Positions 31,817 to 39,579 of a DNA stretch of 64,000 nt are shown here, in pieces. Where the stretch lies: positions 248,001 to 312,000 of the forward strand of contig NZ_JAJQJW010000002.1 of the NCBI RefSeq assembly GCF_022828255.1, read 5' to 3'. Numbering within the stretch: position 1 is the stretch's first letter; each line of letters begins with the position of its first letter. A program made the position numbers and the translations under genes. The stretch comes from Candidatus Nanosynbacter sp. TM7-075. Lineage in GTDB: Bacteria; Patescibacteriota; Saccharimonadia; Saccharimonadales; Saccharimonadaceae. The notes under the pieces are model-generated. The model was not told the DNA's origin. It saw only the letters and a program-made list of their open reading frames with translations, and did no database searches.

Positions 31817-33029
31817 AAAGTTGTCTATCGCTCTTTGCTTTGCTATATCTTTTGCTATTACTATACAACCAGTATCTTTAGCGGCAGGATATCCCGATTC
31901 ATACGTAACAAACGATATTCTTTGGTATAAAGAAAATGATTCAACAACTTGTTCCGGATCATCTTCTAACGGAGTATCAGGATCTGATAATCAAGAAAAG
32001 ATTTGGGGATATCTACGCAACGCAGGATTAAGCGCCGAACAAACAGCTGGCGTGATGGCTAATATTCAGGCAGAGTCAGGATTTAGTCCTACCAGACACG
32101 AAGTAGGTCAAGGATGGGGGTCTGGTGGTTGGGGACTCGCCCAGTGGACGTTCGGAAGGCGAACGCTTATAGCTAACAAAATACCGTCTGAGTTAAAAAA
32201 ATATTACAGCCAAGAGTATGGTGGCACACCTAACGACAAGGGTATGGTCGATTCTATTCCAGTAGAAGACAATGACAAGCTATTGATCTTCGAATTAGAG
32301 TATTTAGTGCAAGAGGGGACAGAAAGACCCGTTACTGCTCGTGGATTTGGTACCGCTTCAAATTCATGGGAATTATTAAAAACCCTGAAGACAGTTGATG
32401 ACGCCACTGTTTTTTGGCATGACGATTTTGAAAAGTCGGCTATGACAAAAGATGAAGTTAAAAATATACGCGGTACCGCCGCTCAAAAAATCTATGAAAG
32501 GTTTAATGGTACAGGCGGAAGTGGAGGAGGATGTTCTTCATCAAGTGGTGGCGGCGACTTTATTGACTATGTCAAACGTTATGCCTGGCCAGAAACAAAA
32601 GTTCGTACAGATAAAAAACCTGATTACGAAAAAGCTATAGAAAAGGCAAAAAGCGAGAACAGATTTACTGGCGGTACGTGTTATGGCGGCGGTGTCGATT
32701 GTGGCGCGTTTGTAACAACAATTTTGAACGACAGTGGGTTTGATAAAAATTACAACTATGGAGGTGAGGGCGGCAAAGCTGGACCGACTGGCGTACAGAG
32801 AGCGTGGGCAGAAGCCAACTGGCAAACTCTTGGCAACGGCAGTTCAATTAACGTAGCCGACCTTAAACCTGGGGATGTCGCCCATAGTCCAGGACATACA
32901 TTTGTTTTTGTTGGTAACATAGACGGATTTAACTCAAATATAGCGTCCGCCTCATTGTGTGAATACGCCCCAAAGGCAGGCAACGAGAGCTTAACATCAC
33001 CAAGCGTAACTTGGTTTAGGAAGAAATGA
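31809..33029 (+). CDS. Secreted peptidoglycan hydrolase: lysozyme-like plus CHAP/NlpC-like domain
   Basis: 406-residue exported protein with signal peptide (1-26, ending SLAA). Residues ~60-235 match the phage-tail-lysozyme type domain: NQEKIWGYLRNAGLSAEQTAGVMANIQAESG, with E89 as the likely catalytic acid, and GGWGLAQWT. After a Gly/Ser linker, residues ~250-400 form a cysteine-peptidase-like domain with Cys298 (GGVDCGAFV) and His363 (SPGHTFVFVG). This is the architecture of T4SS wall hydrolases (VirB1/PrgK-like), which cut glycan and peptide to open a path through the wall. It is translationally coupled to the neighbours on both sides. Confidence 0.9.
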   Translation: MYKKLSIALCFAISFAITIQPVSLAAGYPDSYVTNDILWYKENDSTTCSGSSSNGVSGSDNQEKIWGYLRNAGLSAEQTAGVMANIQAESGFSPTRHEVGQGWGSGGWGLAQWTFGRRTLIANKIPSELKKYYSQEYGGTPNDKGMVDSIPVEDNDKLLIFELEYLVQEGTERPVTARGFGTASNSWELLKTLKTVDDATVFWHDDFEKSAMTKDEVKNIRGTAAQKIYERFNGTGGSGGGCSSSSGGGDFIDYVKRYAWPETKVRTDKKPDYEKAIEKAKSENRFTGGTCYGGGVDCGAFVTTILNDSGFDKNYNYGGEGGKAGPTGVQRAWAEANWQTLGNGSSINVADLKPGDVAHSPGHTFVFVGNIDGFNSNIASASLCEYAPKAGNESLTSPSVTWFRKK

Positions 33030-33637
33030 TGAATAAAAAAATAATTAGCAGTATATTAATATTATTATCAGCCAGTACATTAGTATATGGCGCCATAACC
33101 TACGTAAATAGATATGACACCACTCCAATTTACCTACTAACCTCGCCCGATAAAGCTGAAATTACTACTGGCAATCAAAAATTTATCGGTTCGCAAGTCG
33201 TATATTTAAAACCAGGAACATACAATTTTAAAGCATCAAGAAGTGGCTTTAAAGATGAGAATATTAATGTCGAAGTAAAAAAGGGTAATCCGTTAAGGAT
33301 AATTTTTTCACTCACACCCACGACAGAGAATGCTATTAAAGAATTACAATCTTCGTCCAAAACGTCAGAAATAGACAGAGCTACAACAGACAGACTTGCT
33401 AATGAACAAAAAAAGCTAGAATACGCCAATCCTATAATTAAAAAATTACCAATAAAAAACTTAATTTATTCAATTGGATATAAAGCAGACCCTAATCATA
33501 AGAATGGAGTTATCGTAGAAATCGATACCATAGAAGGATATAGAAATGCTGCTCTCAATAAGATTAAAGAGCAGGGATTTGATCCGTCAAAACTAAATAT
33601 CACATTTAGAAACTACGCTAATACATTTACGGAGTAA
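33029..33637 (+). CDS. Membrane-anchored PEGA-like domain protein
   Basis: 202 residues with a membrane helix at the N-terminus (IISSILILLSASTLVYGAI), then a region resembling a PEGA domain: IYLLTSPDKAEITTGNQKFIG, VVYLKPGTYNFKASRSGFK and ENINVEVKKG. A helical linker (KELQSSSKTSEIDRATTDR) leads to an alpha-plus-beta C-terminal part. PEGA domains are surface carbohydrate- or protein-binding modules; the role here is unknown. Two adjacent ATGs exist (33026 and 33029). The second has better spacing to AGGA and overlaps the upstream stop by 1 base. Confidence 0.75.
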   Translation: MNKKIISSILILLSASTLVYGAITYVNRYDTTPIYLLTSPDKAEITTGNQKFIGSQVVYLKPGTYNFKASRSGFKDENINVEVKKGNPLRIIFSLTPTTENAIKELQSSSKTSEIDRATTDRLANEQKKLEYANPIIKKLPIKNLIYSIGYKADPNHKNGVIVEIDTIEGYRNAALNKIKEQGFDPSKLNITFRNYANTFTE

Positions 33638-33639
33638 TT

Positions 33640-34290
33640 ATGAATCGAAGGAATATTATCATCGGCAGCATTACATTGGCAATATTAACGTTAATATTAC
33701 TAGCGATTATGTTCATCCAGCCAACACACACTATATCTATAACTTTCGACAAGGAAAATCTGTCAGCGAAAATATATCGCAACACAGGCAAAAGCACTTC
33801 CGAAATTACGTCGATAAACGGTAATTCTAAGATACAGTTATCAGACGGCAAATACATAATAAAGACGTCATCTAAATCTGGATCTATCAATGAGAATTCC
33901 ACGGAATTTACCGTAAAAGGATCGGATGAAAATATATCTGTAAAAACTGAATATAGCCAAAAATTCATGTCTAGTAAAATAAATGAATATAGAAGTGATA
34001 TTTCAGAGGTGTTATTTGCCAAATATCCAGAGTTAAAATCATCTTTTATACTTCAAAAAGAAATTATCCTAGGAAATAATGCTGACTGGTATGCAGCCAG
34101 TTATCAGAGAGACGTCATAGATAGAAATTCCGGCGATATCTACACTGTTATTCTGAAGAAAGAAAATAACAAATGGGTGATTAAAACTAAGCCACAAATA
34201 ATCAACACTATATACAACACTAAAGATATACCAGAAGATATTTTATCAGAAACAGCCTCCAGATTATCTCCGTTTTCTACTAGCTCTTAA
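33640..34290 (+). CDS. Single-pass membrane protein, last gene of the T4SS run
   Basis: 216 residues: one membrane helix (IIIGSITLAILTLILLAIMFI), a beta-rich exported domain (TISITFDKENLSAKIYRN, YIIKTSSKSGS, NISVKTEY), then a domain with a helix (SSKINEYRSDISEVLFAKYPEL) and strands (WYAASYQRD, YTVILKKENNKWVIKTKP). The end part is similar in layout to the 152-residue protein at 31358 and could be VirB8-like. An ATTA-only gap of 2 bases follows the upstream stop. Its end overlaps convergent dnaN by 11 bases. No terminator is visible between them. Confidence 0.74.
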   Translation: MNRRNIIIGSITLAILTLILLAIMFIQPTHTISITFDKENLSAKIYRNTGKSTSEITSINGNSKIQLSDGKYIIKTSSKSGSINENSTEFTVKGSDENISVKTEYSQKFMSSKINEYRSDISEVLFAKYPELKSSFILQKEIILGNNADWYAASYQRDVIDRNSGDIYTVILKKENNKWVIKTKPQIINTIYNTKDIPEDILSETASRLSPFSTSS

Positions 34291-35377
34291 GCGGCATAAT
34301 AATGTGTGTATAATCAGGATTTTTTACTTGCTCGCGAATTACGCACGGCGACAATTTACCATTGAACGAAAATACAATTTCATCCGCGTCAATAATATTC
34401 AAAACTTCCGTTAGGTAGCGTGAATTAAGAGTTACTTGACCATCTGCGGATATTTTAGCTGTTGCCTCTGAAGTGTTCTCGCCAAGCTCAGACGCAATCG
34501 AATGAATAGAAAGCAGGGAATTTTCCTCTGATGCGGTAATTGTAATTCCACCGCCAGATTCACGCGCAAATAACGCCGCAATTTTCGTAACTCGACTAAA
34601 ATCAGACTTCTTAATAACAATCTCAGTTTCGGCGGTTGCTGGAATTAATTGGCGATAATCAGGGAATTTCCCGTCAATCAATCGACTAACAATTTCCATA
34701 TCTCCCGTCTTAAAACAAACTTGAGAATCGTCAAAAAGAACCGTAATTTTCTTCTCATCACCGACACTCTTACTGACTTCCGCCAGAGTAGAAGCGGGAA
34801 TAATAGCCGACACTTCATTGTCTGACTTTATTAGGCGCTTTTCTGCCAGCCTGTAGCCATCAGTAGCAGCCAAGTATAGCGACCCTTCATAATTATGCCA
34901 ATAAACTCCCGTGAGCACCGCTCGCGTAACGTCAGAGCTGACAGCCAACTTCGTTTGGACTATGGCTTTCTTAAGATCCTCGACATCAATTTCATATTGC
35001 ATAGCGGTTTTTTCGTCAATTGTAGGCAGCTCAGGATATTCATCAGCCACTACGCCATTGATAACTGATGAGAATTTTCCTGAAGTTATATGCAAATGTT
35101 CGTTTTTGGTTTCAAGTTCCACTGGGCCGCTTGGTAAGTTTGTGATGAATTCTGACACCAATCGGGCAGGGATTGTAATAGATCCATGATCTTCAATTTT
35201 CGCACCAATGTATTGAGTAGAAGCAATTTCCAAATTTGTTCCAGCAATCAATAATCTTCCTCCGTCAGTACGAAGTAAAATATTATTCAATATCGGCAGT
35301 TCATTACGACTTGATGCGATATCTTTGATTAGATTAAGTGCTTTTGCGAGTTTTTCTTGGGTGACTGATACTTTCAT
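34280..35377 (-). CDS. dnaN: DNA polymerase III beta subunit (sliding clamp)
   Basis: Ring clamp that tethers the replicative polymerase to DNA. The 365-residue protein starts MKVSVTQEKLAKALNLIKDIASSRNELPILNNILL and shows the three repeated clamp domains, with FSSVINGVVADEYPELPTI in domain 1, GVYWHNYEGSLYLAATDGYRLAEK in domain 2 and the C-terminal HIIMPLKS in place of the usual MPMRL-type end. An AAGGA site precedes the ATG. It lies downstream of dnaA on the same strand with 245 bases of DnaA-box-containing DNA between. Confidence 0.97.
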   Translation of the reverse strand: MKVSVTQEKLAKALNLIKDIASSRNELPILNNILLRTDGGRLLIAGTNLEIASTQYIGAKIEDHGSITIPARLVSEFITNLPSGPVELETKNEHLHITSGKFSSVINGVVADEYPELPTIDEKTAMQYEIDVEDLKKAIVQTKLAVSSDVTRAVLTGVYWHNYEGSLYLAATDGYRLAEKRLIKSDNEVSAIIPASTLAEVSKSVGDEKKITVLFDDSQVCFKTGDMEIVSRLIDGKFPDYRQLIPATAETEIVIKKSDFSRVTKIAALFARESGGGITITASEENSLLSIHSIASELGENTSEATAKISADGQVTLNSRYLTEVLNIIDADEIVFSFNGKLSPCVIREQVKNPDYTHIIMPLKS

Positions 35378-35622
35378 TATACTTTCCTTAATTTTTAATT
35401 AGTCTTAATAGTAATAGGTGCTGTGGAAACTGGGTAAAAAATGTGTTCAAACAGGGGTAGAGTGGCGATAAAATAGGTGGAAAACTCTGTGTGTTATTTG
35501 TGGACTTTATAGTGGATATTTGTGTATTATTCCACTGTCTGCTGACTTGTCGTTTTCTTTCCACAGATCTGTGTGTTGGTAAGTCGCCGCAAAAACACAA
35601 CATCTGCACAGCTTTTCCACAA
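35378..35622. other. Downstream half of a bipartite replication origin (dnaA-dnaN gap)
   Basis: This non-coding gap contains one exact TTTTCCACA (35613-35621) and near copies TGTGGAAAC (35422-35430), GGTGGAAAA (35476-35484) and CTTTCCACA (35557-35565). It is AT-rich with runs of GTGTGTT and TGTGTATTATT. A minus-strand open frame crosses it but has no coding character. Together with the boxes on the other side of dnaA it resembles the split origin of Bacillus. Confidence 0.7.
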
Positions 35623-36978
35623 TTAATGAACATATAATTTATCCTTAATGTCGTTAATTTGCTCGCGAATACTGACATTTGTAAGGCTTTCCTTGGTGAT
35701 TTTTTCAATTGAATGCATAGCGGTTGTGTGGTCTTTTCGTCCAAGCTCTTGGGCAATTTTCGGAAAACTCATTTTCAGCTCACTACGTAGAAGAAACATC
35801 GCAATTTGTCTTGGCATCGCGATAAATTTATCTCGTCTTGATGAGCACATATCTTTTACATCAATATTATAATAGCGCGCCGTCTTATCAATTATTTGTT
35901 TGGCGGTTATATGTTGTGGTCTGTTGCGTTTAATATCTCCCAAAATTCCTTCAGCTGCCGCCAAATCAGGCGTGAAATTCTGCATTTCCGCATAAGCAAG
36001 CAGTCGATTCAAAGCGCCTTCCAGTTCGCGAATGTTCGTCTTAAAATTGGTCGCCAGATATTCTACGACATTGGAATCTAGTTCAGTGTTGCTGAGCTCG
36101 GCTTTCGCTTTAACAATAGCGCAACGAGTTTCATAATCGGGCATCTGAATATCAATCGCCATACCCCATTCAAATCGACTGCGCAAACGATCGGTTAGAG
36201 TAGGAATGCTTTTTGGTGGTTTGTCTGAGCTAATGATAATTTGCTTATTGTTCTGATGAAGGTCGTTAAATGTATGAAAAAATTCGTCCTGAGTTTTTTC
36301 TTTCCCGGCGATAAATTGCATATCATCGACAATCAATACATCGACATTGCGATATTTATCGGAAAAACCTTTTTTCTTGAAACGAATAGAATCCAGAAAC
36401 TCGTTAACAAACGTTTCCGTAGTGATGTAAAGCACGCGCGCCGAAGGTTGTTTTTTAACTATCTCGTTACCAACAGCTTGCATTAAGTGAGTTTTACCAA
36501 GTCCAGAACCGCCGTAAAGATAGAGCGGATTATATTTTTCTCCTGGATGTGCGGCGACCGCTTGGCAAGCAGCATAGGCCAAATCGTTACTTGAGCCAAC
36601 GATGAAGTTGTCAAAGGTGTACCTGGGATTAAGATTACTAGAATGAGATTTCCTCGATGGTAAAATCAGCGGCTTCGCTGTTTCTTGTTGTCCACTTTTA
36701 TCAACTTCACGATTAACGCGCGGTTTTTTATTACTAGATTCGACGTTATAGGAAATAGACGGAGCATTGATGCCGTTGTGAGCCAAGGCTTCTAATATTT
36801 GCGGATGAAATCGCTTTTCAAGTTGAGTCCTAGCAAAAATATTCGGCGCAATTATAAGAACTTCTTTGTCGGAGATTATTTCCAATTTGGTATTTTTGAA
36901 CCACGCAGTAAATGACGAAGACGATACAGTTACTTCAATCTCACCTAAAACACCCTGCCAAACCGCATGACTATCCAC
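35623..36978 (-). CDS. dnaA: Chromosomal replication initiator DnaA
   Basis: AAA+ initiator that binds DnaA boxes and opens the origin. The 451-residue protein has domain I (residues 1-75, WQGVLGEIEVTVSSSSFTAWF), a short variable linker, the AAA+ core with Walker A GGSGLGKTH at 156-164 and Walker B VLIVDDMQFI, sensor motifs (LTDRLRSRFEWGMAIDI), and domain IV with the DNA-binding signature ELGRKDHTTAMHSI. The start is a GTG behind GAGGGAG. The promoter upstream overlaps a DnaA box, implying autoregulation. Confidence 0.98.
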   Translation of the reverse strand: MDSHAVWQGVLGEIEVTVSSSSFTAWFKNTKLEIISDKEVLIIAPNIFARTQLEKRFHPQILEALAHNGINAPSISYNVESSNKKPRVNREVDKSGQQETAKPLILPSRKSHSSNLNPRYTFDNFIVGSSNDLAYAACQAVAAHPGEKYNPLYLYGGSGLGKTHLMQAVGNEIVKKQPSARVLYITTETFVNEFLDSIRFKKKGFSDKYRNVDVLIVDDMQFIAGKEKTQDEFFHTFNDLHQNNKQIIISSDKPPKSIPTLTDRLRSRFEWGMAIDIQMPDYETRCAIVKAKAELSNTELDSNVVEYLATNFKTNIRELEGALNRLLAYAEMQNFTPDLAAAEGILGDIKRNRPQHITAKQIIDKTARYYNIDVKDMCSSRRDKFIAMPRQIAMFLLRSELKMSFPKIAQELGRKDHTTAMHSIEKITKESLTNVSIREQINDIKDKLYVH

Positions 36979-37013
36979 GAAAATTACTCCCTCAAATTCT
37001 GTTAACTGTCTTT

Positions 37014-37043
37014 ACTATAGCAAATATGGGGAGTTTTCCACAA
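37014..37043 (-). promoter_or_regulatory. dnaA promoter overlapped by a DnaA box
   Basis: On the minus strand TTGTGG (37038-37043) and TATAGT preceded by TGC (37014-37019) are 18 bases apart, placing the start about 30 bases before the GTG. The DnaA box at 37034-37042 covers the -35 region. Confidence 0.6.
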
Positions 37044-37162
37044 GTATAAACGGAGTAGAAATGGTAATATTCAAAACAGGGGTGGAGTTTTCCACAATTA
37101 AAATTCTCATCTGTTAAAACTGTGGAAAAATATACGCCGATAGTGGAAAAGTCATTGTCGAC

Positions 37163-37191
37163 TTGCAAAAAGTACTGAAAGAATATATACT
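37163..37191 (+). promoter_or_regulatory. rpmH promoter
   Basis: TTGCAA (37163-37168), 17-base spacer, TATACT (37186-37191), 10 bases before the rpmH ATG, so the leader is only a few bases. Confidence 0.68.
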
Positions 37192-37201
37192 ATTTGTTGA
37201 T

Positions 37202-37339
37202 ATGCCAAAGCGAACATTTCAACCACACACCCGACACCGTGCAAAGACGCATGGTTTTAGGGCACGAGTTTCTACCAAGGCTGGTAGGCTGGTTTTGAAG
37301 CGCCGCCGCCTAAAGGGTCGCGCTAAAATTGCTATTTAA
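37202..37339 (+). CDS. rpmH: 50S ribosomal protein L34
   Basis: 45-residue basic protein of the large ribosomal subunit, too short for many gene finders. It starts [19 protein letters not shown] and ends [14 protein letters not shown], with the conserved RxxHGF and RxGRxVLxRRRxKGR patterns intact (here RAKTHGF and [15 protein letters not shown]). It is the first gene of the divergent rpmH-rnpA-yidC-jag block, driven by its own promoter and separated from rnpA by a terminator. Confidence 0.97.
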   Translation: MPKRTFQPHTRHRAKTHGFRARVSTKAGRLVLKRRRLKGRAKIAI

Positions 37340-37357
37340 TTTTAATAGCTAAAAATT

Positions 37358-37384
37358 ATCCCGTCGATGAAGGCGGGATTTTTT
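37358..37384 (+). terminator. Terminator between rpmH and rnpA
   Basis: Stem ATCCCG / CGGGAT with a 10-base loop and a T6 run, 18 bases after rpmH. The next -10 box begins within 3 bases, so L34 can be made in excess of RnpA. Confidence 0.82.
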
Positions 37385-37392
37385 GATATAAT
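37384..37392 (+). promoter_or_regulatory. rnpA promoter, leaderless type
   Basis: TGATATAAT ends 8 bases before the rnpA ATG, with no ribosome-binding site. Confidence 0.55.
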
Positions 37393-37400
37393 TGTAAAGT

Positions 37401-37748
37401 ATGTTACAACAATGTAATCGGTTTCATGGTCATGGCAGTCTTAAGTTTGTCTATAAAAATGGACAGGCGGTTCGTTCGTCTATAGCCACGATAAAATACG
37501 TAAAAAATCCGTATCGAAATCACAGCAGGTTTGCGGTTGTTGTTAGTAAAAAAGTCCTAAAATCAGCGGTGCGTCGGAATCGTATACGTCGACGTGTTTA
37601 TGAAATTATTCGCCTGGAGCTGCCTAATATGAAAAATGACCAAGATGTGGCTGTTATTATATTTTCAGCGGAAGTTTTATCGATGCCACATAAAGACTTG
37701 AAGCAGACAATAAAGAATCTTTTCTCTCAAGCTCAACTGTATAAATAG
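37401..37748 (+). CDS. rnpA: Ribonuclease P protein component
   Basis: Protein subunit of RNase P, which trims the 5' ends of tRNA precursors with the catalytic RNA. The 115-residue length is normal. The family motif is clear: RFAVVVSKKVLKSAVRRNRIRRRVYEIIR, holding the RNR residues that bind the RNA. The N-terminus (MLQQCNRFHGHGSLKFVYKNG) corresponds to the usual RFxxV-type start but the spacing is slightly unusual. It has its own leaderless-type promoter just after the rpmH terminator. Confidence 0.96.
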   Translation: MLQQCNRFHGHGSLKFVYKNGQAVRSSIATIKYVKNPYRNHSRFAVVVSKKVLKSAVRRNRIRRRVYEIIRLELPNMKNDQDVAVIIFSAEVLSMPHKDLKQTIKNLFSQAQLYK

Positions 37749-37757
37749 GCGCTTTTT

Positions 37758-37766
37758 TGCTATAAT
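37758..37766 (+). promoter_or_regulatory. yidC promoter, leaderless type
   Basis: TGCTATAAT, part of TTTTTTGCTATAAT, ends 6 bases before the yidC ATG. Confidence 0.58.
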
Positions 37767-37772
37767 TAAGAC

Positions 37773-38693
37773 ATGAGTTTTTTTGATGAGTTTATTGTTC
37801 GACCGATTTTAAATTTGCTAATGACTATTTATAGTCTGATTCCGGATTTTGGTGTTAGCGTCATTATCTTTACGATTATTGTAAGACTTTTACTTTGGCC
37901 GCTAATTAAGAAGCAGCTTCATCAAGCAAAGGCAATGCGTAAAATGCAGCCAGAGCTAGTGAAAATCAAAAAACAATACGCAAAAAATCCACAAATGCGT
38001 AACCTAGCGATGGTGGAGCTTTATAAAAAACACAACGTCAGTGCCTTTGGCTCAATTGGCGTTATGATTATTCAGCTGCCAATTTTGATTGCGATGTATC
38101 GAGTGGTGCAGATTTTTGTTTCCAGTCGCGCTGATCTAGGAAAATACGTTTATGATTTCATGAAAAATCTGCCGGTTGCTAATAATTTAGTGAATAATCC
38201 GGATCAATTTAATCAGAATTTCCTGGGAATTATAGATTTGACGCAACACGCGATATCAAAGAATGGAATTGTTGTTGGCTTGGTTATTTTGGCTGCAGTC
38301 GCGGCGTATTTGCAATATTTAACTTCAAAACAATTGTCGCCCCAATCCGATAGCAATCGTAAATTGCGTGACATTTTAGCTGAGGCTGGCGATGGAAAAG
38401 AAGCAGATCAGGCGGAAGTAAATGCTATTATGACGCGAAAAATGATGAAATTTATGCCAGTAATGATGTTCTTCGTGATTGTGTATTTGCCGGCAGCTTT
38501 GGCGCTTTATTTGACGACAGCTAGTGCCGTGGGATATCTCCAGAACTATATCATCTTCAAGCAAGACTCTAAAGAAATGCAAGAAATTGCAGATAAAAAA
38601 TCATCCCAAAAATCTAAAGCATCGACAAAAATTGACAAACGTGTTAAAAAGGCTACAGAGGCCAGGGTAACTCGGATCAAGGCTAAGGATTAA
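37773..38693 (+). CDS. yidC: Membrane protein insertase YidC (monoderm type)
   Basis: Inserts membrane proteins, with or without Sec; here probably important for the many T4SS membrane proteins. The 306-residue protein lacks the large periplasmic domain of Gram-negative YidC. The conserved positively charged residue of the groove is R38 (TIIVRLLLWPLIKKQ). A cytoplasmic hairpin (QAKAMRKMQPELVKIKKQY) and FMPVMMFFVIVYLPAALALYLTTASAVGYLQNYI follow. The C-terminal tail is basic and may contact the ribosome. Unlike many YidC2 proteins no lipobox is visible. Confidence 0.96.
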   Translation: MSFFDEFIVRPILNLLMTIYSLIPDFGVSVIIFTIIVRLLLWPLIKKQLHQAKAMRKMQPELVKIKKQYAKNPQMRNLAMVELYKKHNVSAFGSIGVMIIQLPILIAMYRVVQIFVSSRADLGKYVYDFMKNLPVANNLVNNPDQFNQNFLGIIDLTQHAISKNGIVVGLVILAAVAAYLQYLTSKQLSPQSDSNRKLRDILAEAGDGKEADQAEVNAIMTRKMMKFMPVMMFFVIVYLPAALALYLTTASAVGYLQNYIIFKQDSKEMQEIADKKSSQKSKASTKIDKRVKKATEARVTRIKAKD

Positions 38694-38702
38694 GGAGGAT
38701 TT

Positions 38703-39164
38703 ATGGACCAAATTGAAACGGTTGAATTTGTAAAAAAATATTTAGAGGATTTGCTAACGTTCTTTGATTTGAATCTGGAAGTTTCGGTAAAAATCGAAGA
38801 TGGAATTGTTGTAGCTTCAATTCCGCATAGCGAGCGAAGTAGTATTTTAATTGGTAGAAATGCGGAAACATTGCGTAGTATTCAGAACCTCTTGTCGACA
38901 GCTCTTCATCATAAAGAAGCATCAACTGTTCGGGTGAATTTGGACATTGCGGACTATAAAAAACAGCATGCTGAAAAAATTGCCGAAAAGGCGCGCGGCT
39001 GGATTGAAGAAGTTCGACGAACTGGCGAGTCAAAGGTAGTGGATTTGAATGCTGCTGATCGCTGGACAGTGCATCACTTGGCTGGTGAATATAGCGATAT
39101 TGATACGCATTCTGAAGGTGAAGGTCGCGAACGACGTCTGATTATTAGTCAGAAGAGTTCTTAG
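38703..39164 (+). CDS. khpB: KhpB/Jag RNA-binding protein (KH and R3H domains)
   Basis: RNA-binding protein associated with cell-wall and division control in monoderms. The 153 residues hold a KH-type domain with GRNAETL (LIGRNAETLRSIQNLL, residues ~59-74) and a C-terminal R3H domain with R-x-x-x-H (DRWTVHHLAGEY). The N-terminal jag domain is reduced to a short segment. GGAGG lies 7 bases before the ATG and 9 bases after the yidC stop, so it is co-transcribed with yidC, the usual arrangement. Its end overlaps convergent gtrA-like coding by 20 bases. Confidence 0.93.
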   Translation: MDQIETVEFVKKYLEDLLTFFDLNLEVSVKIEDGIVVASIPHSERSSILIGRNAETLRSIQNLLSTALHHKEASTVRVNLDIADYKKQHAEKIAEKARGWIEEVRRTGESKVVDLNAADRWTVHHLAGEYSDIDTHSEGEGRERRLIISQKSS

Positions 39165-39579
39165 CATCCTTAAAGACTATTCTGGAGTATAGAACGTAAT
39201 TCCAAACGAGGCTGACTACTGTGGCGGCTAGCTTGCTAATTAATAGAGCGAGTGATTTATTTAGTCCAAAGTTTATGAATATAGGTGTGATAATAGCGAT
39301 AATAATTGTCTGAATTACCCATAAACCAAATAGTGTAACTGCGGCGAATAAAAGAAATTGTTTTTTCAAGTTTTGGGATGTTGACTTGAAAGTATATTTT
39401 TTATTTGCAAAAAATGAGAACAAAAAGGCAACGAATGTTGATATGAAATTAGCAAACTCTTTTGGGATATTTAAGAAGATTGTTAGGCTAAAAAGTATGC
39501 CAAAATCTAGTATTGTATTAGTACTACCAACGATAAGAAATCTTAATTTATCGGCGTGTTTTTTTAATATTTCCTGCAT
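39145..39579 (-). CDS. GtrA-family membrane protein
   Basis: 144-residue protein with four membrane helices, of the GtrA family thought to flip polyprenyl-linked sugars. Landmarks are LRFLIVGSTNTILDFGILF, the VAFLFSFFANKKYTF motif with its conserved N-K-x-x-T/V-F, and SLVWNYVLYSRIVF at the end. It follows a GT2 transferase with its start 32 bases inside that gene's end, so the two are coupled. They resemble the GtrA/GtrB pair that modifies surface polymers by adding sugar residues outside the membrane. Confidence 0.88.
   Translation of the reverse strand: MQEILKKHADKLRFLIVGSTNTILDFGILFSLTIFLNIPKEFANFISTFVAFLFSFFANKKYTFKSTSQNLKKQFLLFAAVTLFGLWVIQTIIIAIITPIFINFGLNKSLALLISKLAATVVSLVWNYVLYSRIVFKDAKNSSD

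Larger units (their letters stand above)
36979..37201. other. Upstream half of the replication origin (dnaA-rpmH gap)
   Basis: This gap holds three exact DnaA boxes, TTTTCCACA at 37034-37042 and 37088-37096 and its reverse at 37121-37129, plus AGTGGAAAA at 37142-37150. Position two differs from the E. coli TTATCCACA. The conserved order rnpA-rpmH-oriC-dnaA-dnaN, divergent transcription and AT-rich DNA all support oriC here. The exact melting site was not identified. Confidence 0.82.

Noticed and set aside
35388..35756. 122-codon open frame on the minus strand crossing the dnaA-dnaN gap
   Set aside because: It overlaps the dnaA 3' end and the DnaA boxes, has no ribosome-binding site, and its composition (rich in Q, L, T, P) is not protein-like.
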